Origin: JADGQA01 sp964579855
Lineage (GTDB): Bacteria; Bacteroidota; Ignavibacteria; UBA10030
Direction: 5' to 3'
DNA: 53,047 nucleotides
Assembly: GCA_964579855.1 (NCBI GenBank)
Contig: CAZOIM010000003.1
Location: 1-53,047, forward strand
Shown: positions 45,871 through 53,047 of the stretch, one piece after another
Numbering within the stretch: the first letter of the stretch is position 1
Layout: every line of letters starts with the position of its first letter
Position numbers and translations under genes: made by a program
The notes under the pieces: model-generated
Database searches by the model: none
What the model saw: the letters and a program-made list of their open reading frames with translations, nothing else
What the model was told of the DNA's origin: nothing

Positions 45871-48800
45871 ATGGTCCGTTCGCCCTTGCCACGCCTTTGG
45901 CTCATCGTTGCGTGCTGTCTAGCCCTATCGTTGAATTCTACCCGCATCTTGGCGCAATCCCATGGCGCAATTGCGTATCCAAAAACATCCATCCTCGTTC
46001 TCTATGATTCTTCCGATCCGTATGGTGCACTCTGTTATCGCCAAACGCTTATTTCGCTGCGTTATGCTCGAATTCCATATCGTTCGCTCGATCTATCGAA
46101 AACCTCTTCGCTCTGTCCTCTCAATGAGTTTTCGTCAATACTGATTGCCACGGAGATGATTTGGAAACTCAGCACATCCAGTTGCAGAGACCTCGAAGCA
46201 TTTGTTCGTCGTGGAGGTGGGCTTGCAGTCCTGTTTCGCGGCTGGAATTCGGAACTCGGGAGTTTGTTCGGCATACAAAATCGCACGACGCCCGAGACGG
46301 ACACCAGCAAGAGCCGCGGACTGATCTTCACAAAAGAGTTCTTGCCGGGAATTAAAGGACTATCGATCAACGATCTACTCCTCACGGATATTTCCTGCTT
46401 TGCCGTTGAACTTGACGGTACGGACAGCGTTTTTGCAACAACGTGGGTTGGCAAGTATCCTGTCGCCTGGGTTCGGCGATTCGGAAACGGAAATGTGATT
46501 TACTGGAACACGTCTCTTCTTTCAGAGAAGATATACCGAGGTTTCATTGCGGGAACCATTGGAACCATCCAGCCCTGGACTGCTTCGCTCATCATGGATC
46601 TATCGACTGTTTGTCTCGACGATTTTCCTCTTCCGTCATCCAGCCAAAAACCGGAACCGATCAAAACAGAATTTGATGAAACCTCAACTCAGTTCTATTA
46701 TCTGAGATGGTATCCTGATATGATGGCGCTTTCGAAGACGTTCGGGATCAGATACACGACAGCGCTTATTTTCAACTACGCTGAGATGACGAGTCCGCCG
46801 TACACGTTCGTCGAATGGTCCCGAAGCCAAATGGATGTTGCTGGAAAGCCAATCAATGCAGCAGTGTGGACTGCGAGACAAGATTCGCATGAGAATGAAA
46901 TGGCATTCCATGGACATAATCATTTGCCTCTCACGTTGACGAACTGGGGGACCGAAGGAAATATGAAACTTGCCTTAATGGCTGCGAAACGACGGTGGGA
47001 AATGGACAATCTGGGTCCGGAGCCGACAAGCTATATTCCGCCGATGAATGTTATCGATTCAGTCGGTATGAATGTACTCTTGGATGTCTTTCCAAACATA
47101 CGCGTCGTTGCCGGTCAGTATATGGGGAAGTTTGAACTTGGCCAGCGCCGGGAGTTTGGCCAAGACCCATGGAATGAGAACATCACAGACATACCCCGAA
47201 TGACAAGCGGCTACGTCATGGACGACTTCAACAGAATGGAAACAATTTCGATGATCCACGCCGTCGGTGCCTGGAATCATTTTGTTCATCCCGATGATGT
47301 CATTCCGTCGCCAGGCCGTTATCAGGAAAATGTTCGCGAGGATGAGAATGTTGACGCCGCGGGTTGGTACAATAGGCCGAAGGACAATGGCCTGTTCTAT
47401 CGATTCCGCACCTGGCTCCAATTTGTCAAAGAGCACTATCCGTGGCTCCGAAGCGAAAGGTTGAGTGAGGCTCGGAATATCGTAGTCAATTATGCAAAGA
47501 CGGCTTCCAAAGTCATTTCACGAGGGAACAAGATTCGATTTTCTTCTACGAAAGCCCCGGCATATTTCATGTTCTATCTGCCCGGTAACAACTGCGTACG
47601 TAGTGTCGAAGGAGGAACAGTCATACACGACGCAACGATGGAATATTCAAAATATTATATCCTCGAAAATAGCAATGGTGAAATGATCGTTACGCTTCAA
47701 GACTCTGTTTGTGCGATGTCCTGTAGCGGGCCTGAACAGGGAGATCTGTATCGTGTCACAAGTATTGCACGTAACGATGTGGCTGTCCTCGAAACGCCAA
47801 AAGAACCTCCGAAAGAGCTGTCCAAGAAGACCCCTGTGCAAATTGCTCCGAAATCAGATTTGCAGCGTTCAGACGAGTTAATAGCAGCCGGAAATCAGAA
47901 GGAGGCAATGAAGTTACTCGAACAGGCGGCATCACATCGACCAGATGACTTGAGAATATGGAAAAAATTGAGACAACTCTACGATTGGAATAACATGCCN
48001 NNNNNNNNNNNNNNNNNNNNNNNNNNNNNNNNNNNNNNNNNNNNNNNNNNNNNNNNNNNNNNNNNNNNNNNNNNNNNNNNNNNNNNNNNNNNNNNNNNNG
48101 GCATTGGCGAATATGAACACATTCTCCAGATCAACAAATCCGACACGTCGGTGATACGGTCTCTCGCGCAGAAGTACCTCGAAGTTGACCGACAAAAGGA
48201 TGCTCTCAGAATGTACGAACGTCTCCTTGTCTATCGACCCCACGATGTCGAATTGCGCAAGCACATGGCACAACTTTACACGTGGAATAGTGAGATCCAG
48301 AAGACCATCCAGCAGTACGAGGCGGTACTTTCATTGAACATCAATGACATTCCGACCAGGAAAACGCTGGCCAGGTTGTACGTTGAGAACAACGAGTCCG
48401 ACAAGGCCATCGACCAGATCAGAATTGTGATACAACATGATCCGAAGGATCTTTTGTCGCTGAAGCAACTGGGGAAATTGTACCTCTGGCGAGAGAAACA
48501 GAAGGAAGCAATCCCCGTGTACGAGAAGATCGTCGCAGCAGAGCCTGACAGTATCACTTCCCGAGTGATGCTTGGCCAACTCTACTCGTGGAACCACAGG
48601 TCGGAAGCCGCGAAGAAGCAGTTTGCAGAAGTTTTAGCGAGGGACCCGATGAATACCACTGCCCTCAAGCAAAGTGCCGACAATGCAAGGAGTGAAGGGG
48701 AATGGACTTCAGCGAAGGATTACTATGGCAGGTTGCTTGCGGTCAACGTGCAGGACAAAGAAGCCCGTGCAGCACTTGACGAAATTCGACGCGGACACGG

Positions 48801-49638
48801 CCTTCTCTTCAATGCGTCGTATGAGCGAACAGAAGATTCCAATGATTTGACGAGAGAACACATGCCACTTGCAGCAGGTCTATTTCAAACCGGGAACTGG
48901 GAATTGGGAATCAATGCCGTTCGCCAAACTCTCGATGATCGCAGACTTCATGAATCAGCAACGGGCATGGGCCTTGGATTCGACGCAAAGTACACAGTCA
49001 ATCAGAAGATGTATCTCTCTGCACTCGCGCTTGCAACATCGTACTCGTCTGGGTGGGTTCCCTTGTCGCTAGCACTACAAATCAACAACACGATCACGCC
49101 GCAACTATATTCGACGCTTAGATTGAAGAGATCCGAAACCACGGAAGGGGTTCAGGCAATCACAACGAAGATTGTTCTCAACAGCATAGCTGCAGAATTG
49201 TACTTCCAGACGACTGAGAGGCTAAGTACGTCCGGATTGGCTCAAACCGACATCTATTCCGATCATAACAACAAGATCACGATAGCCGGGTTTTCGACTT
49301 ATAAAGTGATTCTCGGTCCACCCACCATTATGCTCATGGCAAACTACGCCTACCAGGATTCGAAAGTCATTTATCCAAATTCTGTGCCGTACTGGACTCC
49401 ATCAAACCTTTCTACGACGTCGTTTGGCATTGATGTCAGTGAAGGATTGTTTGGTTCGGTCACAATCGACGCAGCATATCTGAATACATTGCAGGCAGGA
49501 GTATTTTCCAACAACGTCAGAGCACAGATTACGTGGCATCCAACAATGTTCTCGGAGGTTGGGCTGTATTACGAAAAACTCGGGTCGAAGGTGTATTCAC
49601 AAAACACTCTGAGGGCAGTAATCCAGTACCGCTACTAA
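45871..49638 (+). CDS. giant fusion: PelA-like deacetylase region + PelB-like TPR and outer-membrane beta-barrel
   Basis: 1255 residues counting a 100-N gap. A signal peptide (about 1-29) is followed by a Rossmann-like DUF2194/PelA-type region (SILVLYDSSDPYGALCYRQT, FVRRGGGLAVLFRGW). A deacetylase-like region has Asp250-Asp251 in CLDDFPLP and His347, His349 and His351 in AFHGHNHLP, plausible metal ligands as in CE4-like PelA. At about 666-975 there are six or more TPRs (RSDELIAAGNQKEAMKLLEQ and repeats). Residues about 980-1255 alternate as a beta-barrel and end in an aromatic strand (LRAVIQYRY), as in outer-membrane porins. In Pseudomonas PelA and PelB are separate proteins that interact; here deacetylation and export appear joined. 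Confidence 0.85.
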   Translation: MVRSPLPRLWLIVACCLALSLNSTRILAQSHGAIAYPKTSILVLYDSSDPYGALCYRQTLISLRYARIPYRSLDLSKTSSLCPLNEFSSILIATEMIWKLSTSSCRDLEAFVRRGGGLAVLFRGWNSELGSLFGIQNRTTPETDTSKSRGLIFTKEFLPGIKGLSINDLLLTDISCFAVELDGTDSVFATTWVGKYPVAWVRRFGNGNVIYWNTSLLSEKIYRGFIAGTIGTIQPWTASLIMDLSTVCLDDFPLPSSSQKPEPIKTEFDETSTQFYYLRWYPDMMALSKTFGIRYTTALIFNYAEMTSPPYTFVEWSRSQMDVAGKPINAAVWTARQDSHENEMAFHGHNHLPLTLTNWGTEGNMKLALMAAKRRWEMDNLGPEPTSYIPPMNVIDSVGMNVLLDVFPNIRVVAGQYMGKFELGQRREFGQDPWNENITDIPRMTSGYVMDDFNRMETISMIHAVGAWNHFVHPDDVIPSPGRYQENVREDENVDAAGWYNRPKDNGLFYRFRTWLQFVKEHYPWLRSERLSEARNIVVNYAKTASKVISRGNKIRFSSTKAPAYFMFYLPGNNCVRSVEGGTVIHDATMEYSKYYILENSNGEMIVTLQDSVCAMSCSGPEQGDLYRVTSIARNDVAVLETPKEPPKELSKKTPVQIAPKSDLQRSDELIAAGNQKEAMKLLEQAASHRPDDLRIWKKLRQLYDWNNMXXXXXXXXXXXXXXXXXXXXXXXXXXXXXXXXXXGIGEYEHILQINKSDTSVIRSLAQKYLEVDRQKDALRMYERLLVYRPHDVELRKHMAQLYTWNSEIQKTIQQYEAVLSLNINDIPTRKTLARLYVENNESDKAIDQIRIVIQHDPKDLLSLKQLGKLYLWREKQKEAIPVYEKIVAAEPDSITSRVMLGQLYSWNHRSEAAKKQFAEVLARDPMNTTALKQSADNARSEGEWTSAKDYYGRLLAVNVQDKEARAALDEIRRGHGLLFNASYERTEDSNDLTREHMPLAAGLFQTGNWELGINAVRQTLDDRRLHESATGMGLGFDAKYTVNQKMYLSALALATSYSSGWVPLSLALQINNTITPQLYSTLRLKRSETTEGVQAITTKIVLNSIAAELYFQTTERLSTSGLAQTDIYSDHNNKITIAGFSTYKVILGPPTIMLMANYAYQDSKVIYPNSVPYWTPSNLSTTSFGIDVSEGLFGSVTIDAAYLNTLQAGVFSNNVRAQITWHPTMFSEVGLYYEKLGSKVYSQNTLRAVIQYRY
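48000..48099. other. assembly gap (100 N) inside the TPR region
   Basis: Exactly 100 N in the TPR-coding part of the PelA/PelB-like gene. The flanks are not duplicated, so sequence may be missing. Internal repeats probably broke the assembly; the number of TPRs is therefore unknown. Confidence 0.95.
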
Positions 49639-49658
49639 ACGTCGGGAATACCACGGGG

Positions 49659-51710
49659 CTACGACGCGTTCTGTGATTCAAACACCCGAACGGGAAGAAC
49701 CATGGAATTGAGCCCGGCAAATTGAAGTCTTGTCTGGAAAGCGTAAGCAGTCTCGTTATGCAGGAACGGTTGGTACCAGCGCTCTTTCTGGAATACGAGT
49801 TTGGCCGCAAAGAAAATGGAACGAGGATATTGTTTTGCGATTTCGATGCACATGCGCTCTGCTTCGACGAGCACTTCCGTTCCAACCCCCAATTTGAAAT
49901 CTGCCGCGAACCCCATTTGATTGGCGAGAATCACATATTTCTTCAGGGAGGCTTCCGTTTCTTCAATTGCCTGATCGAGGTCAGCCGCACCTTTTAAACT
50001 TCCTGCATCGACAACGTGAACGGAAGCAAAGATGTAGTTTTTGAAATGATTGGGGAACAGGCGTTGTATGGAAAGAAACGAATGGATCCCGAGCCCGCCA
50101 TACTCTTTGACAAACAAGATGGCGGTCTGGCCGCGCGGATCGGTCTTTGGAGGTTCTGCTGTTGTCACCGGCGGTATATCGCTGAGGATATCGTCGAGAC
50201 GCTTGAGATGGGTGCTGACGTTGTCATAATGGCGTTTGATGGCAATACAGAAAGCAATCAAGACCATGGTGATGACGAGCGTTACCCAGCCTCCTTCGGT
50301 GAACTTTTCGATCAGGCTTATCGCGAGGATGGAAACACAAAGCACCAATCCGATAAGATGTATGATGATATGCTTTGTCCAATCAGGATATTTCAGACGA
50401 TTTTGAATCCAGTAGCGCACCATCCCCATTTCGGACAGGGAGAATGTCAGGAACACGTTAATGGAGTACATGAGCACCAATGTGCTGGTATGCCCTTTCG
50501 TGAAAATCAATGTCAGGATTGACGCCGCAGAGATCAGGAACACCCCATTTTGCATCGTGAGACGATCCGAAAGAGACGTAAATCGGCGTGGGAGCCAGGA
50601 ATCCAATGCCATGTTCGACATTACCCTCGGCCCATCTATGAAGCCTGCCTGTGCAGCGACAAACAGCAATGCTGCCTCAGCTCCGAGCGTCAGCACTACA
50701 TAGAAGTTGCCGACGGGGATAGACCCCAGCGACCATCCTCCGGCAAACCGCTCCAGCAATACTGCGTTCATTGTCTTGCCAGCCTCAGGAGTCACGTGGA
50801 AGAACAGGTAGCAGAGCATAATCCCACCTGCAGTGAGAGCAAGCGAGGTCGCCATATACAGCATTGTGCGACGGGCCGTGTCAACTTTTGGCTCGCGCAT
50901 GATCTGAATTCCGTTGGATACGGCTTCGATGCCGGTGTAGGTCCCCGCACCCATGGAATACGCCCGAATAAAGAGGGCAAACATGCCCGTAACACCAAGT
51001 GTTGCGAGCCCTGAATTGAACCCCTGCTTCATTTCTCCAGCCACGTGTGAGGCCTCAACCAAATGTGATCCTACCCCCCCGAATATCAGAATAATATGTG
51101 TCACAAGGAAAAGAAGAAAAATGGGCATAAGAACGGTGACAGATTCTTTGACCCCCCTCAGATTGAGGAGCATGAGAACAATGATTGTCACAATCACGAC
51201 TACGAGCTTGTAGCTCACGTACTGTTGAGGCAGCGTGCTGAATACCTGGTCGGCACCGCTTGCGATGGAAACGGAAATAGTCAAAACGTAGTCAACGAGC
51301 AACGCGGCTCCTGAGACGACTCCGTATTTTGGCCCGAGAAGTTTGCTCGCAACGACGTAACCACCTCCACCAAAGGGAAAATGTTCAATGATGCGGGAAT
51401 ATGCGTAGGAGATGATGAAAATGGTGAATCCGGTGGCGAGAGCAAGGCCAAGTGCGAGGTAGGTGTGACCTCCAAGTGCTCGGAAAGATTCATCCGGACC
51501 ATAAGCGGATGAGGACAATCCATCGGCTCCTAGTCCAACCCACGCAAGGAATGCAATAAGAGAAATTCGATGGAAAACGCTCGGGTCCTTTATGTTGCGT
51601 GGAGCCCCGAGAATTGCGCGTTTAAATCGCGATGTAATTGGTAGCGGTGGTTCCGGAGCTTCTCCGTGGTTGGAATCTGATGGGGGGTTTGGATCGCTAG
51701 TAGCATTCAT
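49659..51710 (-). CDS. APC-superfamily permease, KimA/KUP-like
   Basis: 683 residues. About 12 membrane helices with APC/KimA-type motifs: WVGLGADGLSSSAYGPDES, HFPFGGGGYVVASKLLG and GAALLVDYVLTISVSIASGAD. The last 170 residues are soluble, with a universal-stress-protein-like fold pattern (FASVHVVDAGSLKGAADLDQ). This layout is that of potassium or amino-acid importers related to KimA. No ydaO-type riboswitch is evident in the 5' region. It converges on the Pel-like operon's last gene with 20 bases between stops. Confidence 0.82.
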   Translation of the reverse strand: MNATSDPNPPSDSNHGEAPEPPLPITSRFKRAILGAPRNIKDPSVFHRISLIAFLAWVGLGADGLSSSAYGPDESFRALGGHTYLALGLALATGFTIFIISYAYSRIIEHFPFGGGGYVVASKLLGPKYGVVSGAALLVDYVLTISVSIASGADQVFSTLPQQYVSYKLVVVIVTIIVLMLLNLRGVKESVTVLMPIFLLFLVTHIILIFGGVGSHLVEASHVAGEMKQGFNSGLATLGVTGMFALFIRAYSMGAGTYTGIEAVSNGIQIMREPKVDTARRTMLYMATSLALTAGGIMLCYLFFHVTPEAGKTMNAVLLERFAGGWSLGSIPVGNFYVVLTLGAEAALLFVAAQAGFIDGPRVMSNMALDSWLPRRFTSLSDRLTMQNGVFLISAASILTLIFTKGHTSTLVLMYSINVFLTFSLSEMGMVRYWIQNRLKYPDWTKHIIIHLIGLVLCVSILAISLIEKFTEGGWVTLVITMVLIAFCIAIKRHYDNVSTHLKRLDDILSDIPPVTTAEPPKTDPRGQTAILFVKEYGGLGIHSFLSIQRLFPNHFKNYIFASVHVVDAGSLKGAADLDQAIEETEASLKKYVILANQMGFAADFKLGVGTEVLVEAERMCIEIAKQYPRSIFFAAKLVFQKERWYQPFLHNETAYAFQTRLQFAGLNSMVLPVRVFESQNAS

Positions 51711-51941
51711 CTGGTCAAGTTCTAGTGGATAACAAAACGGCGGTTATCTTAACGATATTTGCCCTTGAAATCAAGGAAGGTACATGCCAGACAATCGTTG
51801 ATTGTTCGAAAGTGACGAATTCAGTGAATATTACACCTATTGGATCAATTCTTGCAATTCCGATGTTTATTATTGATCATTGATAAAATCCACCGCATAA
51901 GCGCCGCACCGTTTCCACACTCGCCTTTAAAAGAGTCTGAA
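51711..51941. promoter_or_regulatory. divergent intergenic region between the permease and the glycosylasparaginase genes
   Basis: 231 bases without a gene. It contains a small hairpin CCTTGA-AA-TCAAGG at 51763-51776 and GATAAC/GTTATC arms nearby (51728-51748). Divergent promoters are expected; none is clear. Confidence 0.4.
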
Positions 51942-52940
51942 ATGGATCGAAGGAAGTTCATCCAAGCAGCCACGATCGCAGGGTCGTCAATCGCGATTCT
52001 CGATCCTAAGGCTCTTCTTAGTAATGACAATAAGTCTTCAAGAGAAGCGCGCTCCAATATTCGAAAGCCGATCGTGATTTCAACCTGGGATTTCAAGCTC
52101 CCTGTAAACGAGACCGGTTATGGGATTTTGAAACAGGGGGGCAGCTTGCTCGATGCAATCGAAGCGAGCATCAATCTCGTCGAAGCGGATCCAAAAATAA
52201 CGAGTGTAGGTCGTGGAGGATATCCGGATCGGGACGGCCGCGTAACCTTGGATGCGTGCATTATGGATGAAAACGGCAACGCAGGTTCCGTAGCTTGCAT
52301 TGAGAATATTGCGCATCCAATTTCTGTTGCACGCAGGGTGATGGAAAAGACACCTCATGTCGTCTTGGCGGGAGATGGGGCTCTCCAGTTTGCGATAGAG
52401 CAGGGTTTCAAAAAAGAAGAACTTCTCACAGAAATGGCGAGAGCGGCCTATCAGAAATGGCTCAAAGAAGCCGACTACAAACCTCCAATTGATGGAACGA
52501 ATCACGATACCATCGGACTGTTGGCGATGGATGGCAACGGAAACCTCGCGGGGGGCTGCTCGACAAGCGGTCTAGCGTGGAAGATGCACGGACGAGTGGG
52601 AGACTCGCCTCTCATCGGAGATGGTTTGTATGTCGACAATGAAATTGGGGCGGCGACCTCAACAGGACTCGGAGAAGCCTGCATCAAGGTGGCAGGCAGC
52701 TTTCTCGTAGTCGAATCCATGCGTAACGGAAAATCACCTGTCGAGGCTTGTCGGATTGCCATTGAACGCGTGATAAGGAAGCAGCCACAGTACAAAGAGG
52801 TCAAAGATTTTCTCGTTGGGTTTGTCGCAATGAACAAGCAAGGTGAGGTAGGTGCAATGAGTTACCGAAAGGGGCTTCAATACTCGCTCTGCAAAGACGG
52901 TGTAAACACCGTCATTGATGCAGACTATCCCATAAACTAG
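51942..52940 (+). CDS. Tat-exported N4-(beta-N-acetylglucosaminyl)-L-asparaginase-type Ntn hydrolase
   Basis: 332 residues from ATG 51942; an open frame extends to 51840 without signal character. The N-terminus MDRRKFIQAATIAGSSIAIL is a twin-arginine signal. The self-processing nucleophile Thr is in GTNHDTIGLLAMD, and GGCSTSGLAWKMHGRVGDSP, IGDGLYVDNEIGAATSTG are hallmarks of aspartylglucosaminidases. It cleaves GlcNAc-Asn links of glycopeptides, or similar amides, outside the cytoplasm. A DapA-family gene follows after 23 bases. Confidence 0.9.
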   Translation: MDRRKFIQAATIAGSSIAILDPKALLSNDNKSSREARSNIRKPIVISTWDFKLPVNETGYGILKQGGSLLDAIEASINLVEADPKITSVGRGGYPDRDGRVTLDACIMDENGNAGSVACIENIAHPISVARRVMEKTPHVVLAGDGALQFAIEQGFKKEELLTEMARAAYQKWLKEADYKPPIDGTNHDTIGLLAMDGNGNLAGGCSTSGLAWKMHGRVGDSPLIGDGLYVDNEIGAATSTGLGEACIKVAGSFLVVESMRNGKSPVEACRIAIERVIRKQPQYKEVKDFLVGFVAMNKQGEVGAMSYRKGLQYSLCKDGVNTVIDADYPIN

Positions 52941-52963
52941 ATTTTTGTTCCTCAAGAGGAGTA

Positions 52964-53047
52964 ATGGTATTGAAAACGAAATGGTCAGGTGTATTTCCTG
53001 CATTGACGACAAAATTCAAGAAAAACGGGGATTTGGACACCAAACTG
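52964..53047 (+). CDS. dihydrodipicolinate synthase/N-acetylneuraminate lyase family protein, 3' truncated by window edge
   Basis: Only the first 28 codons are present: ATG 52964, with AAGAGGAG before it, gives VLKTKWSGVFPALTTKFKKN. The W/F-SGVxPALxTxF pattern is the beta-1 strand of the DapA/NanA aldolase family. Pairing with the glycosylasparaginase suggests sialic acid or sugar-acid use, but the rest of the gene is needed to tell. Confidence 0.75.
   Translation, partial: MVLKTKWSGVFPALTTKFKKNGDLDTKL

Overview
The window reads as a metagenome-derived scaffold (three 100-N gaps) from a Gram-negative bacterium of the Bacteroidota/Ignavibacteria type. The hints are an outer-membrane beta-barrel protein, a GH51 arabinofuranosidase, short-loop cytochrome bd, a SerC/SerA/DUF1015 locus and many AT-poor, closely packed operons. 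The taxonomic placement is an inference from gene content only. No rRNA, tRNA or CRISPR was seen.

Layout. 1-1318: a RAYT-type Y1 transposase cut by the window edge, a small membrane protein and a decayed second RAYT; each RAYT carries the same near-perfect 28-bp palindrome. 1300-3560: a secreted GH51 arabinofuranosidase with a PA14-like C-terminus, broken by two scaffold gaps, one of which is an assembly artefact flanked by an exact 55-bp duplicated contig end. 3561-4024: a MITE/REP-like non-coding stretch. 4025-11775: a six-gene complex I/hydrogenase-4-like operon (B-C-E-F-G-HI). Its large subunit has lost the NiFe-binding cysteines, so it fits the energy-converting-hydrogenase-related (Ehr) type rather than a true hydrogenase. 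11955-17184: an MFS transporter, an orphan HisKA-only protein with a TPR/REC response regulator, an HEGGH membrane protein and a PA0069-type radical SAM protein. 17254-20507 (minus): cydA-cydB followed, with overlaps, by an ECF sigma factor and its zinc anti-sigma factor. 20996-26870: a MEDS/PAS sensor, an Rrf2 regulator, a NapH-like ferredoxin, a methyltransferase, a hemerythrin and a DUF488 protein, a set suited to oxygen, NO and redox stress. 27184-32796: an acyl-CoA ligase and the divergent serC / serA-DUF1015 locus.

33262-49638 is the most interesting region: a 16.4-kb co-directional, tightly spaced operon for a Pel-like exopolysaccharide. It encodes a GH114 glycoside hydrolase (PelA hydrolase-like), a UDP-sugar epimerase, two PelF-type glycosyltransferases, PelG with an N-terminal extension, a large polytopic membrane protein, and one giant protein that joins a PelA-like deacetylase region to a PelB-like TPR plus outer-membrane beta-barrel. 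Interleaved is a complete Rsb-type partner-switching set (HATPase kinase, PP2C phosphatase, STAS protein) with a receiver and a GAF/HD-GYP protein whose motif is slightly degenerate. No PelD-like c-di-GMP receptor is seen, so this module may replace it in controlling secretion.

49659-53047: an APC/KimA-like permease (minus), a Tat-exported glycosylasparaginase-type Ntn hydrolase, and the start of a DapA-family gene.
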